Shown here: one piece after another, positions 43,816 to 54,624 of the stretch | Layout of the letters: each line of letters starts with the position of its first letter | Numbering within the stretch: the first letter of the stretch is position 1 | From: Pseudomonas sp. MM211 | Lineage (GTDB): Bacteria > Pseudomonadota > Gammaproteobacteria > Pseudomonadales > Pseudomonadaceae | NCBI RefSeq assembly: GCF_020386635.1 | Contig: NZ_CP081942.1 | Coordinates: 4,092,001-4,156,000, forward strand | Direction of reading: 5' to 3' | DNA: 64,000 nt | Notes under the pieces: generated by a model | Seen by the model: only the letters and a program-made list of their open reading frames with translations | Told to the model about the DNA's origin: nothing | Databases searched by the model: none | Translations under genes and position numbers: made by a program

Positions 43816-45477
43816 TCAGTCGACTCCGGTGGCACGGGAATCCCCAGTTTGCAGGCTTTGCGCCAGTTCCACCAGTTGCACGAATTCATTGCGCAGGCCA
43901 AATGGATCGTCGCCACGGCTGCCCCGCGCCAGCGCCGCCGTAGCGGCCCAGTCGAAGCTTGCAGTGTAGCGGCCCCCGCTCAATTGCTGGGCGAAGGCTG
44001 CCACTGAGGCCGCGAAGCGCAGGTCTTCACTGGCTTTGCTGATTGGCGTGTAAGACGCTTGCGCCTGGATGGCGGTTTCCAGCAGGCGGCTGTGGTTCTG
44101 CTCGGGCGTCTTGTAACGGATGCGCAACCAGGCCAGTTCGCTATCACCCGCGGCCGCTTGCGCCGCCTGACGATAGCGCAGCGGCTCCAGCCGACCCTGG
44201 TTGCCGACCGGCACGATCTCGTAAAGCGCGGTCACGCTGTGCCCGGCTCCGATGTCGCCAGCATCGACCTTGTCGTTACTGAAGTCTTCACGCTTCAGCG
44301 CGCGGTTCTCGTAACCGAGCAGACGGTACTCGCTGACTTGAGCCGGGTTGAATTCGACCTGAATCTTCACATCCCGGGCGACCGTGGCCAGGGTCGAGCT
44401 GAGCTGTTCGACCAGCACCTTGCGCGCCTCGCGCAGGTTGTCGATGTAGGCGTAGTTGCCATCACCGGCGTCGGCCAGCTGCTCCATGAGTCGCTCATTG
44501 TAATTGCCCGTACCGAAACCCAGAGTGGTCAGCGAGATACCGCTCTTGCGCTTGTCGGCAGCGAGCGCCTTGAGGCTCTCGAAATCGCTGATGCCGACAT
44601 TGAAGTCACCATCGGTGGCCAGCAGGATGCGATTGATACCGCCTTTGATGAAGCCCTTCTGCGCCTGCTGGTAGGCGAGCTGAATGCCCGACTCCCCTGC
44701 CGTCGACCCGCCAGCCTGCAACTGCTCGATAGCCGCGCGGATGTCAGCTTTACGCGAGCCCGACGTGGGCTCAAGTACCACGCTGGAGTCACCGGCATAG
44801 ACCACCAGCGAAACGCGATCCTGCGCCCGTAACTGGTCGACCAGCAGTTTCAGGGTGCTCTGCACCAGCGGCAGCCCTTCGGGACGATCCATCGAGCCAG
44901 ATACGTCGACCAGAAACACCAGGTTGGCGGCCGGCAACTCGGCGACCTGCAGGTCGGACGCTTTGATGGCGATGCGCAGCAGGCGGCTCTGCGGATTCCA
45001 TGGCGTCACCGCCAGCTCGGTGCCGACCCCGAACGGCGCCGAGCCGCTGGGCATGGGGTAGGCATAGGGAAAGTAATTGACCAGCTCCTCCAGGCGCACT
45101 GCCTCGGCCGGTGGGAGCCGCCCCTTGTTCAGGAAGCGCCGCACATTGGCGTAGCTGCCAGTGTCCACGTCGATGCTGAAGGTCGATACCGGCGCCTCGG
45201 CAACGGACTGCACGGGGTTGGCAGCCAGGCGCTGGTACTGCTCGCGACTGGCGTCGGCGACTGGCGCATAGGCATGCTCGGCGGCCATTGGCGCGGCCAT
45301 GCGCGTCATCATCGGTGCGGGACGAACCTGTTTCTGGATCGATGCAACTTCACTGGCAGCTAGGGGCTCGCTGCGCGGCGCCTCGCTGGCCTCTTCATGG
45401 CTGGCAGTACAGGCCGCCAGTGACAGCACGACGCCGCTGGCAAGGCCGCATAAAAGAGGTTGGGAAATCATGTTCAT
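43816..45477 (-). CDS. VWA-domain lipoprotein (YfbK-like, DUF3520)
   Basis: 553-residue lipoprotein: the signal ends in a lipobox (LSLAAC), so lipid anchoring is predicted. A von Willebrand-type N-terminal region (SIDVDTGSYANVRRFLNKGRLPPAEAVRLEELVNYF) leads into the VWA domain (about 185-355) with MIDAS motif DVSGSM and the conserved Ser-Thr (GGSTAGESGI). A C-terminal DUF3520 follows (about 380-545). The whole matches the YfbK group. It is first in a three-gene run, with ECF sigma then anti-sigma right behind it. The VWA could bind a metal-dependent ligand at the cell surface and feed the sigma system (inference). Confidence 0.88.
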   Translation of the reverse strand: MNMISQPLLCGLASGVVLSLAACTASHEEASEAPRSEPLAASEVASIQKQVRPAPMMTRMAAPMAAEHAYAPVADASREQYQRLAANPVQSVAEAPVSTFSIDVDTGSYANVRRFLNKGRLPPAEAVRLEELVNYFPYAYPMPSGSAPFGVGTELAVTPWNPQSRLLRIAIKASDLQVAELPAANLVFLVDVSGSMDRPEGLPLVQSTLKLLVDQLRAQDRVSLVVYAGDSSVVLEPTSGSRKADIRAAIEQLQAGGSTAGESGIQLAYQQAQKGFIKGGINRILLATDGDFNVGISDFESLKALAADKRKSGISLTTLGFGTGNYNERLMEQLADAGDGNYAYIDNLREARKVLVEQLSSTLATVARDVKIQVEFNPAQVSEYRLLGYENRALKREDFSNDKVDAGDIGAGHSVTALYEIVPVGNQGRLEPLRYRQAAQAAAGDSELAWLRIRYKTPEQNHSRLLETAIQAQASYTPISKASEDLRFAASVAAFAQQLSGGRYTASFDWAATAALARGSRGDDPFGLRNEFVQLVELAQSLQTGDSRATGVD

Positions 45478-45547
45478 GGTGCATCTCCTGGATCGAAAGA
45501 GTCGCTCTGATCCAGTAGACGCACGCGTGTCGTGATTCGGGTTAAAA

Positions 45548-47017
45548 CTAGAAGCTGCTGGCAGCCGCCTCCTGGCAAAGCTGGCTGGCCAGCATGCCGA
45601 GGGTCATCAGTGCGCGTTCAGCCTCGCGGTTCCACGGTACCCCACAGTTGAGGCGCACGCAGTGGTTGAACTGCTCGGTGTTACTGAAGATCAGCCCTGG
45701 GGCGATGCTGATGCCCTGCTGCAAGGCGCTGACGTGCAAGTCCTTGGTGTTGACTCGTGCCGGCAGGCTGACCCAGAGAATGAAGCCGCCGTTGGGCCGG
45801 GTTATCTGCGTACCCTCGGGAAAGTACTGCTGCACGGCCAGCTGGAAAGCGCTCAGGTTCTTGCGGTATTCCTGGCGGATGTGCCGCAGATGGCGGTCGT
45901 AGCCACCATTCTCCAGGTAGGCCGCCACCGCCATCTGGGTGACACTGCAGGCCGAATGGGTGGTGAACATCTGCAGGCGCTGGATTTCGTCGTGGTACTT
46001 GCCCGCGATGATCCAACCGATCCGTACTCCGGGCGAGAGGGTCTTGGAAAAGCTCGAGCAATACACCACGCGCCCTTCCAGATCCCCGGCTTTGAGCGCC
46101 TTGATGCGGCCCTGCTCGAACATCAGCTCGCCATAGATATCGTCTTCGACGATCTGAATATCGAAGTCGCTGGCCAGGCGCAGTAGCTGTTTCTGCCGAG
46201 CCTCGGGAATGGTGCCGCCCAACGGGTTACTCAGGCGCGCGGTGAGCACCAGCGCCTTGATCGGCCACTGGCTGGCAGCCAGTTGCAGGGCCTCGACGCT
46301 GATCCCGGTGGTGGGGTCGCTGGGAATCTCGATGACCTTGAGCCCGAGCAAATCGGCCAGTTGCAGCAGGCCGTAGTAGGTCGGTGACTCGGTGGCGATC
46401 AGGTCGCCGGGCCGCGTCAGTACCCGCAGGGACATCTGCAGGGCGTCTACGCAGCCATGGGTGATGATCACCTCGGAGGGGTCGACCAAAACACCCGCAT
46501 CGCGCATACGGATAGCCACCTGCCGGCGCAGTGGCTCGAAACCAGGGCTGAACATGTAGCTGAAGGCGCGCGGGCTCTGGAAGCGGGTGACCTTGGCCAA
46601 CTGCTGGTGCAGGGCGCGAACCGGCAGGTAGTCGACGTGAGGCACCGCCGCACCGAGCGGAAACACACCCTCGCGGCGCGCTTCACCGAGTACCTGATTG
46701 ATAATGCTGCTGCGCGTCACCAGGCCGGGGCGTTCGACCCGGGCGATATCCGGGGTATCGGCGGTCAGCGCGGGGGTCTGGTGCACGTAAAAGCCGGACT
46801 GCGGGCGCGCGCGGATAAGGCCCAGATCTTCCAGATTGGCGTAGGCCTGCAGAACGGTGGCGTGGCTGACGCTGAGCTGGGCACTGAGCTTGCGCACGGA
46901 AGGCACCCGCTCACCGGGCTGATAGACGCCACGACGGATATCATCCGCCAGCTGCTGAGCGATACGCTGATAGAGCAACAGATTGGTCATGGCCGCTTCA
47001 TCCCGGGACTGAACCAT
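45548..47017 (-). CDS. MocR/PdxR-type PLP-dependent transcriptional regulator
   Basis: 489 residues: N-terminal GntR winged helix (ADDIRRGVYQPGERVPSVRKLSAQLSVSHATVLQAYANLEDLG), then a full fold-type I aminotransferase domain with PLP-lysine segment VVYCSSFSKTLSPGVRIGWI. Members respond to PLP or amino-acid-like ligands; the target here is not known. The ATG at 47017 has GGAG 8 nt upstream and is preferred over the ATG nine codons later. It matches the gene next to sbrI/sbrR in P. aeruginosa. Confidence 0.92.
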   Translation of the reverse strand: MVQSRDEAAMTNLLLYQRIAQQLADDIRRGVYQPGERVPSVRKLSAQLSVSHATVLQAYANLEDLGLIRARPQSGFYVHQTPALTADTPDIARVERPGLVTRSSIINQVLGEARREGVFPLGAAVPHVDYLPVRALHQQLAKVTRFQSPRAFSYMFSPGFEPLRRQVAIRMRDAGVLVDPSEVIITHGCVDALQMSLRVLTRPGDLIATESPTYYGLLQLADLLGLKVIEIPSDPTTGISVEALQLAASQWPIKALVLTARLSNPLGGTIPEARQKQLLRLASDFDIQIVEDDIYGELMFEQGRIKALKAGDLEGRVVYCSSFSKTLSPGVRIGWIIAGKYHDEIQRLQMFTTHSACSVTQMAVAAYLENGGYDRHLRHIRQEYRKNLSAFQLAVQQYFPEGTQITRPNGGFILWVSLPARVNTKDLHVSALQQGISIAPGLIFSNTEQFNHCVRLNCGVPWNREAERALMTLGMLASQLCQEAAASSF

Positions 47018-47094
47018 AACAGTACTCCAACCGAATGTTTCTGTACCGGTACAGCCCTGAAATATCTCGACGATACAGCCATTCGCCTGGCGAT

Positions 47095-47128
47095 AAAAAA
47101 CCCCGTCCTGTATTACCGTGACGGGGTT
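47095..47128 (-). terminator. Terminator after the OmpA-family gene
   Basis: Stem AACCCCGTC/GACGGGGTT, followed on the minus strand by a run of six U. It lies 15 bp beyond the OmpA-family stop codon. Confidence 0.85.
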
Positions 47129-47142
47129 CTTGATCGACAGGC

Positions 47143-47952
47143 TTAGCGAGTGCTGCCTAAACGCCCCTGTTCATCGGAGAACACGATCTCGACCCGGCGA
47201 TTCTGCGCACGCCCTTTGGAAGAGGCGTTTTCCGCGACGGGGAAGCTTTCGCCAAAGCCTTGAACCTCGATACGCTTGGCATCGACCCCAAGGTCGATCA
47301 GCGCATCGGCGACGGTCTGAGCGCGGGCTTTGGACAGGAGCAGATTTTCCTCACGTTTGCCGCTGCTGTCGCTGTAGCCCTCGATACGCACGATGCGCCG
47401 CGGGTTCAACTGCAGAAACTGCACCAGCTTCAATACGGTGCGGTTGGCGTTGGTCTTGAGCCCTACTTGACCGGCATCAAACAGCACGTCACCGAGGGTC
47501 ATCACCAACCCGCGATCAGTCTGTGCGGTTGCCAGGCTGACGATCTGCTCCTCGAGCCAGGCGTTCTGCTCCTGCACGCTTATCAGCTTGGCTTCGCGCA
47601 ATGCCAATTGCAGGCGCTGACGCTCAAGCTCCAGGCGGGCAGCACGCTCCTGATCCATAGCGAGCTGCGCATGCTCACGAGCGATCTCGCTATAACGCTG
47701 GCTCAGGTAGGCGTAATGAGCCACATCGTCGCCGCTGCCCCAATAGCCGGACAGCCGCTCGGCACGCCCCAAAGACTCGCCAGCACGGATAACGTCCTTA
47801 GGTGCGCTACGCAGCACTTGAGGATCCTCCTTGACCGACTGGAAGCTGGCTCGGGCAGCCTCCAGCGTAGCGTTATGTTCGTCATTGAGCCCGGCACAAC
47901 CCGCTAGGGAAATGCCCATCAGCGCCACGGCGCATACGCGCAGCGGACTCAT
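47143..47952 (-). CDS. DUF4398/OmpA-family outer-membrane lipoprotein
   Basis: 269 residues. A lipoprotein signal (LMGISLAGC) is followed by a DUF4398-like helical domain (about 25-110, EAARASFQSVKEDPQVL) and a Gln/Glu/Arg-rich coiled linker. A C-terminal OmpA peptidoglycan-binding domain follows (about 155-260, LVMTLGDVLFDAGQVGL, RIEGYSDSSGKREENLLLSKARAQTVADALI, GFGESFPVAENASSKGRAQNRRVEI). It likely bridges outer membrane and cell wall. It overlaps the preceding DUF4398 gene by 4 bp. Confidence 0.93.
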   Translation of the reverse strand: MSPLRVCAVALMGISLAGCAGLNDEHNATLEAARASFQSVKEDPQVLRSAPKDVIRAGESLGRAERLSGYWGSGDDVAHYAYLSQRYSEIAREHAQLAMDQERAARLELERQRLQLALREAKLISVQEQNAWLEEQIVSLATAQTDRGLVMTLGDVLFDAGQVGLKTNANRTVLKLVQFLQLNPRRIVRIEGYSDSSGKREENLLLSKARAQTVADALIDLGVDAKRIEVQGFGESFPVAENASSKGRAQNRRVEIVFSDEQGRLGSTR

Positions 47953-48302
47953 GGCATCGCTCCGAGCTGATTGCGCAGCCGCTCGTTATAGCGATTCAAC
48001 TCCACCAGTTGCGCCTGACTGCGTAGCGTCAGCACGCGGGCCTCTGCCAGACGGGCATCGAGCTCGGCCTGTTCAGCCTGAATACGCGCGGCGCGATACG
48101 CTTTATCGTCCATGGCCGTGTGCGCCTGGACGAGCTTGCTTTCGGCTTGGGTCAGCTCGGCGACGGTCTCGCCGGCTGCAACGGTGCGCGCCTGCTCGAT
48201 CACCTGCTCGGTCAGACGCATCTGCTCACTGGGAGCGGGGTCGCTGGCACAGCCCTGAAGTAACAGCAGCGCCAGAGCGGCGCCGGTATATCGATAGATC
48301 AC
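47949..48302 (-). CDS. DUF4398 lipoprotein
   Basis: 117 residues with a lipobox signal (LLLLQGC) and a predicted long helix (QMRLTEQVIEQARTVAAGETVAELTQAESKLVQAHTAMDDKAYRAARIQAEQAELDARLAEAR). The same domain occurs fused to OmpA in the next gene, so the pair looks like a duplicated module. Start is GTG. Four-bp overlap with the OmpA gene gives translational coupling. Confidence 0.88.
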   Translation of the reverse strand: MIYRYTGAALALLLLQGCASDPAPSEQMRLTEQVIEQARTVAAGETVAELTQAESKLVQAHTAMDDKAYRAARIQAEQAELDARLAEARVLTLRSQAQLVELNRYNERLRNQLGAMP

Positions 48303-48311
48303 AGATTAGTC

Positions 48312-49142
48312 CTACTGATTCGGAACACTGGCGGCCGCTTGCGGTTGTTGCTCTTTCCAGCGCTGCAAGTTGCGCTGCAGAAGGGTTTGCGGCATGCCAG
48401 CGGCGGTAAATTCTGTCATTTTCTTGGCCAGTTGTCCGCGCAACCAGGCATCGTTGCAGGCGGAGTTGTGCGACAGCGCCAAGTGCAACCCTTCACTGGA
48501 TACTGGCGGCTCGAGCACCTGCAAGTCATCCTGCAAGCCCAAAGACGAGGCTAGCGCCTGCCCCGGATAGCGCTCGTAGAGCACATAATCGGTACGGCCC
48601 AGCAGCAGCTTCTGGAAGGCCTGAGTCAGGCTGGAGACGCCTTCGAGGGTGAGGTTGTTCTTGGCATAGGCATCGAACGTCTGCCCAAAGCTGTTATTGA
48701 CCAAGGTATCGCCAGTACGACCATGCAGGTCAGCCCAACTGGCGTAAGGAAAGCCGCTGCCCTTGCGTACCCACACCACGCTCGGTGTAGCCAAAAACGC
48801 CGGGTGAATGAAGTCCATACTTTCCAGGCGCGGCACGGTCAGGAAGGCACCGGCCAGCATATCGATACGCCCGCTACGCACGTCTTCCTGCGCCCGCGAC
48901 CACGGCCCGGCGTAGACGACCTCGATACCAACACCAAGCTCCTCGGAAACCGCCTTGAGCAGGTCGACGGTAGCGCCGATCAGCTGCCCGGGGTTCTGGG
49001 GATCACGCCATAGGTAAGGCGGGTACTCAGGATTACCGGTAGCGACCAGCCGCTCGCACTTGCCGGCGGCCTGCACACCACTCGACAACATCAATCCGAC
49101 GAGCAACCACAACCCTGACCTGACTAAACCTCGCTCAAGCAT
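48312..49142 (-). CDS. Periplasmic amino-acid-type solute-binding protein
   Basis: 276 residues with a cleavable signal (about 1-25, LLVGLMLSSGVQA) and the two-lobe SBP_bac_3 fold: ATGNPEYPPYLWRDP, IGATVDLLKAVSEELGVGIEVVYAGPWSRAQEDVRSGRIDMLAGAF, RLESMDFIHPAFLATPSVVWVRKG. No permease or ATPase gene is adjacent. Only 9 bp separate it from the DUF4398 gene. It may be an orphan binding protein or a sensor partner. ATG 49142 is the first plausible start. Confidence 0.9.
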   Translation of the reverse strand: MLERGLVRSGLWLLVGLMLSSGVQAAGKCERLVATGNPEYPPYLWRDPQNPGQLIGATVDLLKAVSEELGVGIEVVYAGPWSRAQEDVRSGRIDMLAGAFLTVPRLESMDFIHPAFLATPSVVWVRKGSGFPYASWADLHGRTGDTLVNNSFGQTFDAYAKNNLTLEGVSSLTQAFQKLLLGRTDYVLYERYPGQALASSLGLQDDLQVLEPPVSSEGLHLALSHNSACNDAWLRGQLAKKMTEFTAAGMPQTLLQRNLQRWKEQQPQAAASVPNQ

Positions 49143-49237
49143 TGGCACTCTCTCGATTCAAATACCGGCCATCCACCGGTGGAGGATTCATGACATGCTA
49201 GCTCATTCCGCCCCCGATAATCAGTGATAGACGCAGC

Positions 49238-50215
49238 ATGAAGAAAATCATTCTGGTGGTATTCGCCCTGCTAACCAGCGCTGCAGCGGTGTTCCTTTAT
49301 CTTTCACCAGCCGCGCAACTCGCGAGTTACCAGCACCTCGAGCAATGGCGCGCCGGCTTGCATGAACGTCGCGTCACCGTAAACGGCCTGGAAATCAGCT
49401 ACTACGAAGGCGGCCCGAAGAGCGCCGAAACCGTTCTACTGGTGCACGGCTTCGGTGCCGATAAAAGTACCTGGCTATGGTTCGCTCAAGAGCTTACCGA
49501 GCGCTATCACGTCATCATCGTCGATCTGCCGGGTTTCGGCGCCAGTAGCAGGCCAAATGGCAGCTACGATGTCGGCACCCAAACCGAACGCCTGGCTACG
49601 TTCATCGATGCCCTGGCGATAAGGCGCCTGCACCTGGTCGGCCACTCGATGGGCGGGCACATTGCAGCGCTCTACGCGGCTCGCTACCCGCAGCAGGTCA
49701 GCAGTCTCGCACTGATGGCCAATGCCGGAATCAGCGCGCCAAAACGCAGCGCCTTCTTTGAGCGCCTGGAAGTGCAAGGCGACAATCCTCTGCTGGTAGA
49801 AAGTACGCCGCAATTCGACCAGCTCCTTGACTGGCTATTCGTCGCGCCGCCCCAACTGCCAGAGCGCATCCACCAGTACCTGGCGCAACGCGCCATCGGC
49901 GATAGCGCTCATCAGCGGCAGGTTTTCGACCATTTGCAACAACGCTACCTGCCCCTCGAACCCGAACTACCGAGAATCAGTGCACCGACGCTGCTGCTCT
50001 GGGGCGATCAGGATCGCATCCTGGACGTCTCCAGCATCGAGGTCATGAAGCCTCTACTGGCCAAATCAAGCGTGGTCATAATGAAAGGCTGCGGCCATGC
50101 GCCGATGATCGAACGACCGGAGGAAACCGCAACGCACTTCCTGACATTCATCGATGAGGTAACGTTGGGTACGAACCAGGAAGCTATCGAGCGCAAAGCA
50201 ACGTCTGTTAACTGA
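49238..50215 (+). CDS. Alpha/beta-hydrolase, lipase/esterase-like
   Basis: 325 residues with an N-terminal membrane or signal segment (about 3-24). The hydrolase fold has the nucleophile elbow GHSMGGH (Ser), an oxyanion-side HGFGADKSTW, the acid in WGDQDRI and His in GCGHAPMIE. A predicted secreted or inner-membrane-anchored lipase/esterase. Position before etfA matches PA2949 of P. aeruginosa. Substrate unknown. Confidence 0.9.
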   Translation: MKKIILVVFALLTSAAAVFLYLSPAAQLASYQHLEQWRAGLHERRVTVNGLEISYYEGGPKSAETVLLVHGFGADKSTWLWFAQELTERYHVIIVDLPGFGASSRPNGSYDVGTQTERLATFIDALAIRRLHLVGHSMGGHIAALYAARYPQQVSSLALMANAGISAPKRSAFFERLEVQGDNPLLVESTPQFDQLLDWLFVAPPQLPERIHQYLAQRAIGDSAHQRQVFDHLQQRYLPLEPELPRISAPTLLLWGDQDRILDVSSIEVMKPLLAKSSVVIMKGCGHAPMIERPEETATHFLTFIDEVTLGTNQEAIERKATSVN

Positions 50216-50264
50216 CAGCAGCAAATCACGGGGCAACGCCCTCGATAGTTGATTCGCGCCCATT

Positions 50265-50293
50265 AAAAAACCCGCTCACTGAGCGGGTTTTTC
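50265..50293. terminator. Bidirectional terminator
   Basis: A6, stem CCCGCTCA-C-TGAGCGGG, T5, between the convergent hydrolase and etfA. Confidence 0.9.
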
Positions 50294-50311
50294 GTTACTG
50301 CAAAAGCGGGA

Positions 50312-51241
50312 TCAAACCAGCTTTTCCAGCTCCGGTACGGCTTCGAACAGGTCGGCTACCAGGCCATAGTCGGCAACCTGGAAGATTGGTGCTTCCTCGT
50401 CCTTGTTGATCGCGACGATCACCTTGGAGTCCTTCATACCAGCCAGATGCTGGATGGCACCACTGATGCCGACCGCGATGTACAGCTGCGGGGCGACGAT
50501 CTTGCCGGTCTGGCCGACCTGCATGTCGTTCGGTACGAAACCGGCATCGACCGCGGCACGGGAAGCGCCGACCGCTGCGCCGAGCTTGTCGGCCAGGGTG
50601 TACAGGTGCTTGAAGTTGTCGCCGTTCTGCATGCCGCGACCACCAGAGACCACGATCTTGGCAGCGGTCAGTTCCGGACGATCGGACTTGGCCAGCTCTT
50701 CACCGACGAACGCCGACTTGCCGGCATCGCCGCCCGCCGAAATGTTTTCGATGGCAGCGGAACCGCCCTCGGCCGCCACGGCGTCGAAACCGGTGGCACG
50801 CACGGTGATCACTTTCACGGCAGCGGAAGACTGCACGGTAGCGATGGCGTTACCGGCATAGATCGGGCGCTTGAAGGTGTCCGGGCTTTCCACGGAGACG
50901 ATCTCGGAGATCTGATCGACGTCCAGTTGCGCAGCGACGCGCGGCAGAATGTTCTTACCGTTGCTGGTAGCGGCAGCCAGAATGTGGCTGTAGGCCTTGC
51001 CCAGCTCGACGACCAGCGGCGCGACGTTTTCCGGCAGCTGATGAGCGAATGCAGCGTTGTCGGCAACCAGTACCTTGGCGACGCCAGCGATCTTGGCAGC
51101 CGCTTCGGCGGCAGCGCCAACGCCTTGGCCGGCGACCAGTACGTGGATGTCGCCACCGATTGCTTGAGCAGCAGCGACGGTGTTCAGAGTCGCTGGTGCC
51201 AGCGCGGAATTGGTGTGTTCAGCGATAACCAGGATAGTCAT
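50312..51241 (-). CDS. etfA: Electron transfer flavoprotein alpha subunit
   Basis: 309-residue FAD-binding subunit of the ETF heterodimer that accepts electrons from acyl-CoA dehydrogenases such as FadE (gene at 20-22 kb). The C-terminal FAD-binding ETF signature region covers [48 protein letters not shown] (as [16 protein letters not shown]). The N-terminus starts [11 protein letters not shown]. It directly follows etfB with no gap (stop TAA then ATG). Confidence 0.97.
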   Translation of the reverse strand: MTILVIAEHTNSALAPATLNTVAAAQAIGGDIHVLVAGQGVGAAAEAAAKIAGVAKVLVADNAAFAHQLPENVAPLVVELGKAYSHILAAATSNGKNILPRVAAQLDVDQISEIVSVESPDTFKRPIYAGNAIATVQSSAAVKVITVRATGFDAVAAEGGSAAIENISAGGDAGKSAFVGEELAKSDRPELTAAKIVVSGGRGMQNGDNFKHLYTLADKLGAAVGASRAAVDAGFVPNDMQVGQTGKIVAPQLYIAVGISGAIQHLAGMKDSKVIVAINKDEEAPIFQVADYGLVADLFEAVPELEKLV

Positions 51242-51991
51242 TTAGATCACCTTCGCTTCGGTTTTCAGTTTCTCGACCAGTTCGGCGACCGACTTGACCT
51301 TGATACCCGCACCGCGTGCAGCTGGCGCTTCGACCTTGATGGTCTTGACGGTGGAGGCAGTGGAAACGCCCAGCGCGTCAGGGGTCAGGGTTTCCAGCGG
51401 CTTCTTCTTGGCCTTCATGATGTTCGGCAGCGAAGCGTAGCGCGGCTCGTTCAGGCGCAGGTCGGTGGTGACGATGGCCGGCAGATTCAGAGCAACGGTT
51501 TGCAGACCGCCGTCGATCTCACGGGTGACGTTGACCTTGTCGCCGCTGACTTCCACCTTGGAGGCGAAGGTGCCCTGGGCATAGCCGGTCAACGCAGCCA
51601 GCATCTGGCCGGTCTGATTGTTGTCGCTGTCGATTGCCTGCTTGCCGAGGATGACAAGCTGCGGCTGCTCCTTGTCGACCACTGCCTTGAGCAGTTTGGC
51701 GACCGCCAGGGAGTTCAGCTCTTCGGCCGACTCGACCAGAATGGCGCGATCGGCGCCCAGTGCCAGAGCGGTACGCAGTTGTTCCTGCGCTTGGGTCGGG
51801 CCGATGGAGACGACCACGATTTCGCTGGCGACGCCCTTCTCTTTCAGGCGCACGGCCTCTTCAACGGCGATTTCGCAGAAAGGGTTCATCGACATCTTGA
51901 CGTTGGCAAGATCGACGCCGCTATTGTCCGGTTTGACGCGAACCTTGACGTTGTAATCGACCACTCGTTTGACAGCTACAAGAACCTTCAT
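51242..51991 (-). CDS. etfB: Electron transfer flavoprotein beta subunit
   Basis: 249 residues. The AMP-binding ETF-beta fold opens [19 protein letters not shown], and the family signature [24 protein letters not shown] is intact. The C-terminal recognition arm ([18 protein letters not shown]) is the part that contacts dehydrogenases. First gene of etfBA. It is divergent from the ETF-quinone oxidoreductase gene, sharing the 52.0-52.3 kb control region. Confidence 0.97.
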   Translation of the reverse strand: MKVLVAVKRVVDYNVKVRVKPDNSGVDLANVKMSMNPFCEIAVEEAVRLKEKGVASEIVVVSIGPTQAQEQLRTALALGADRAILVESAEELNSLAVAKLLKAVVDKEQPQLVILGKQAIDSDNNQTGQMLAALTGYAQGTFASKVEVSGDKVNVTREIDGGLQTVALNLPAIVTTDLRLNEPRYASLPNIMKAKKKPLETLTPDALGVSTASTVKTIKVEAPAARGAGIKVKSVAELVEKLKTEAKVI

Positions 51992-52188
51992 GGATTCCTC
52001 GTTACTCTCCGGTGAATAGGAATGTCGCCAGAAGCGAGCATGCGGGTGATGCAGGCAAGCAAACACCATAGCTCAGGCGGCGAGCGCAAAACCGCCCGTA
52101 TCTTGACCGTCCGACCTGGCTCGGTCAATACGCCCTGGCTGCGAGCCATTCGTGTTGTAGCCCGATTCTAGCAGGCCTACAGAAAATT

Positions 52189-52233
52189 CAAACAAACGTT
52201 TGTATTGGCCCTAATCGAGGCTGGCTATATACT
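52189..52233 (+). promoter_or_regulatory. PsrA-like box and sigma70 promoter of the ETF-QO gene
   Basis: CAAAC-AAAC-GTTTG (52189-52202) fits the PsrA consensus (G/C)AAAC-N2-4-GTTT(G/C). It directly precedes -35 TTGGCC (52205-52210), a 17-bp spacer and -10 TATACT (52228-52233). PsrA senses long-chain fatty acids and is known to control etf genes in P. aeruginosa. Repression of the ETF-QO promoter, and possibly of divergent etfBA, is the natural reading. Confidence 0.7.
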
Positions 52234-52304
52234 GCGCGAGCGTGCCTTGGGAAGGTTGCTGGCTCGCCATGAAAAATTAGAGAGCCCTGATGAGGAGATA
52301 GCCC

Positions 52305-53969
<1,665 letters not shown>

Positions 53970-53980
53970 GTGCTGAACTG

Positions 53981-54006
53981 AAAAAGGCTCCCTTGGGAGC
54001 CTTTTT
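53981..54006. terminator. Bidirectional terminator after ETF-QO
   Basis: A5, stem GGCTCCC-TT-GGGAGCC, T5. It separates ETF-QO from the convergent DUF1285 gene. Confidence 0.9.
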
Positions 54007-54014
54007 CATGGGCG

Positions 54015-54581
54015 CTATTCCAGCGGCCCGATAGGAAAGAACACGCCACCACTCCACACGCCCAGCCAGGGCTGGCCGTCGATTTCACGAGTTTGCGCCA
54101 GCTCGACCAACTGGTAGAAAACGTTGCGATGGATCAGCGCTTCCAAGTTGGCCCGTACGTGCACATAGGGCGATGGCTCCTGTGTCTGCGCATCCAGTTC
54201 GACCCGCAATGGATGCTCGGCACCCGCCTCGACCTCGTCGCCAACATTGCTGACGAAGCGCAGCACCTGCCCTTCACCCTGCCCCGACACCTGCACGGAG
54301 ACCGCCACGAACGGCGCGTCATCGACCTTGATGCCGACCTTTTCTACCGGCGTGACCAGAAAGTAATCGTCGCCATCACGGCGAATGATCGTCGAGAACA
54401 GCCGTACCATGGCTGGCCGACCGATGGGCGTGCCCATGTAGAACCATGAGCCGTCGCGGGCGACACGCATATCGATATCGCCGCAGAAATCGGGATTCCA
54501 CAGATGCACCGGCGGCATGCCCTTGCTACCCGCTGGCGGAATCTGCGCCAGTAGATCACCGGCCTTGTCGCTGTCACTCAT
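54015..54581 (-). CDS. DUF1285 protein
   Basis: 188 residues. Typical family sequence: VHLWNPDFCGDIDMRVARDGSWFYMGTPIGRPAMVRLFSTIIRRDGDDYFLVTPVEKVGIKVDDAPFVAV, and ending in LGVWSGGVFFPIGPLE. Structures of the family exist but the function is not established. ATG 54581 has GAGGAAC upstream. It is in one direction with the two genes that follow to 55970, with gaps of 43 and 101 bp. Confidence 0.9.
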   Translation of the reverse strand: MSDSDKAGDLLAQIPPAGSKGMPPVHLWNPDFCGDIDMRVARDGSWFYMGTPIGRPAMVRLFSTIIRRDGDDYFLVTPVEKVGIKVDDAPFVAVSVQVSGQGEGQVLRFVSNVGDEVEAGAEHPLRVELDAQTQEPSPYVHVRANLEALIHRNVFYQLVELAQTREIDGQPWLGVWSGGVFFPIGPLE

Positions 54582-54624
54582 TAACCGTTCCTCACGCTCC
54601 GTGGAGCACCAGGCGGCAGTGCCC

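Noticed and set aside
50447..52015. 522-codon plus-strand frame opposite etfBA
   Set aside because: Shadow frame over two intact, well-known genes.
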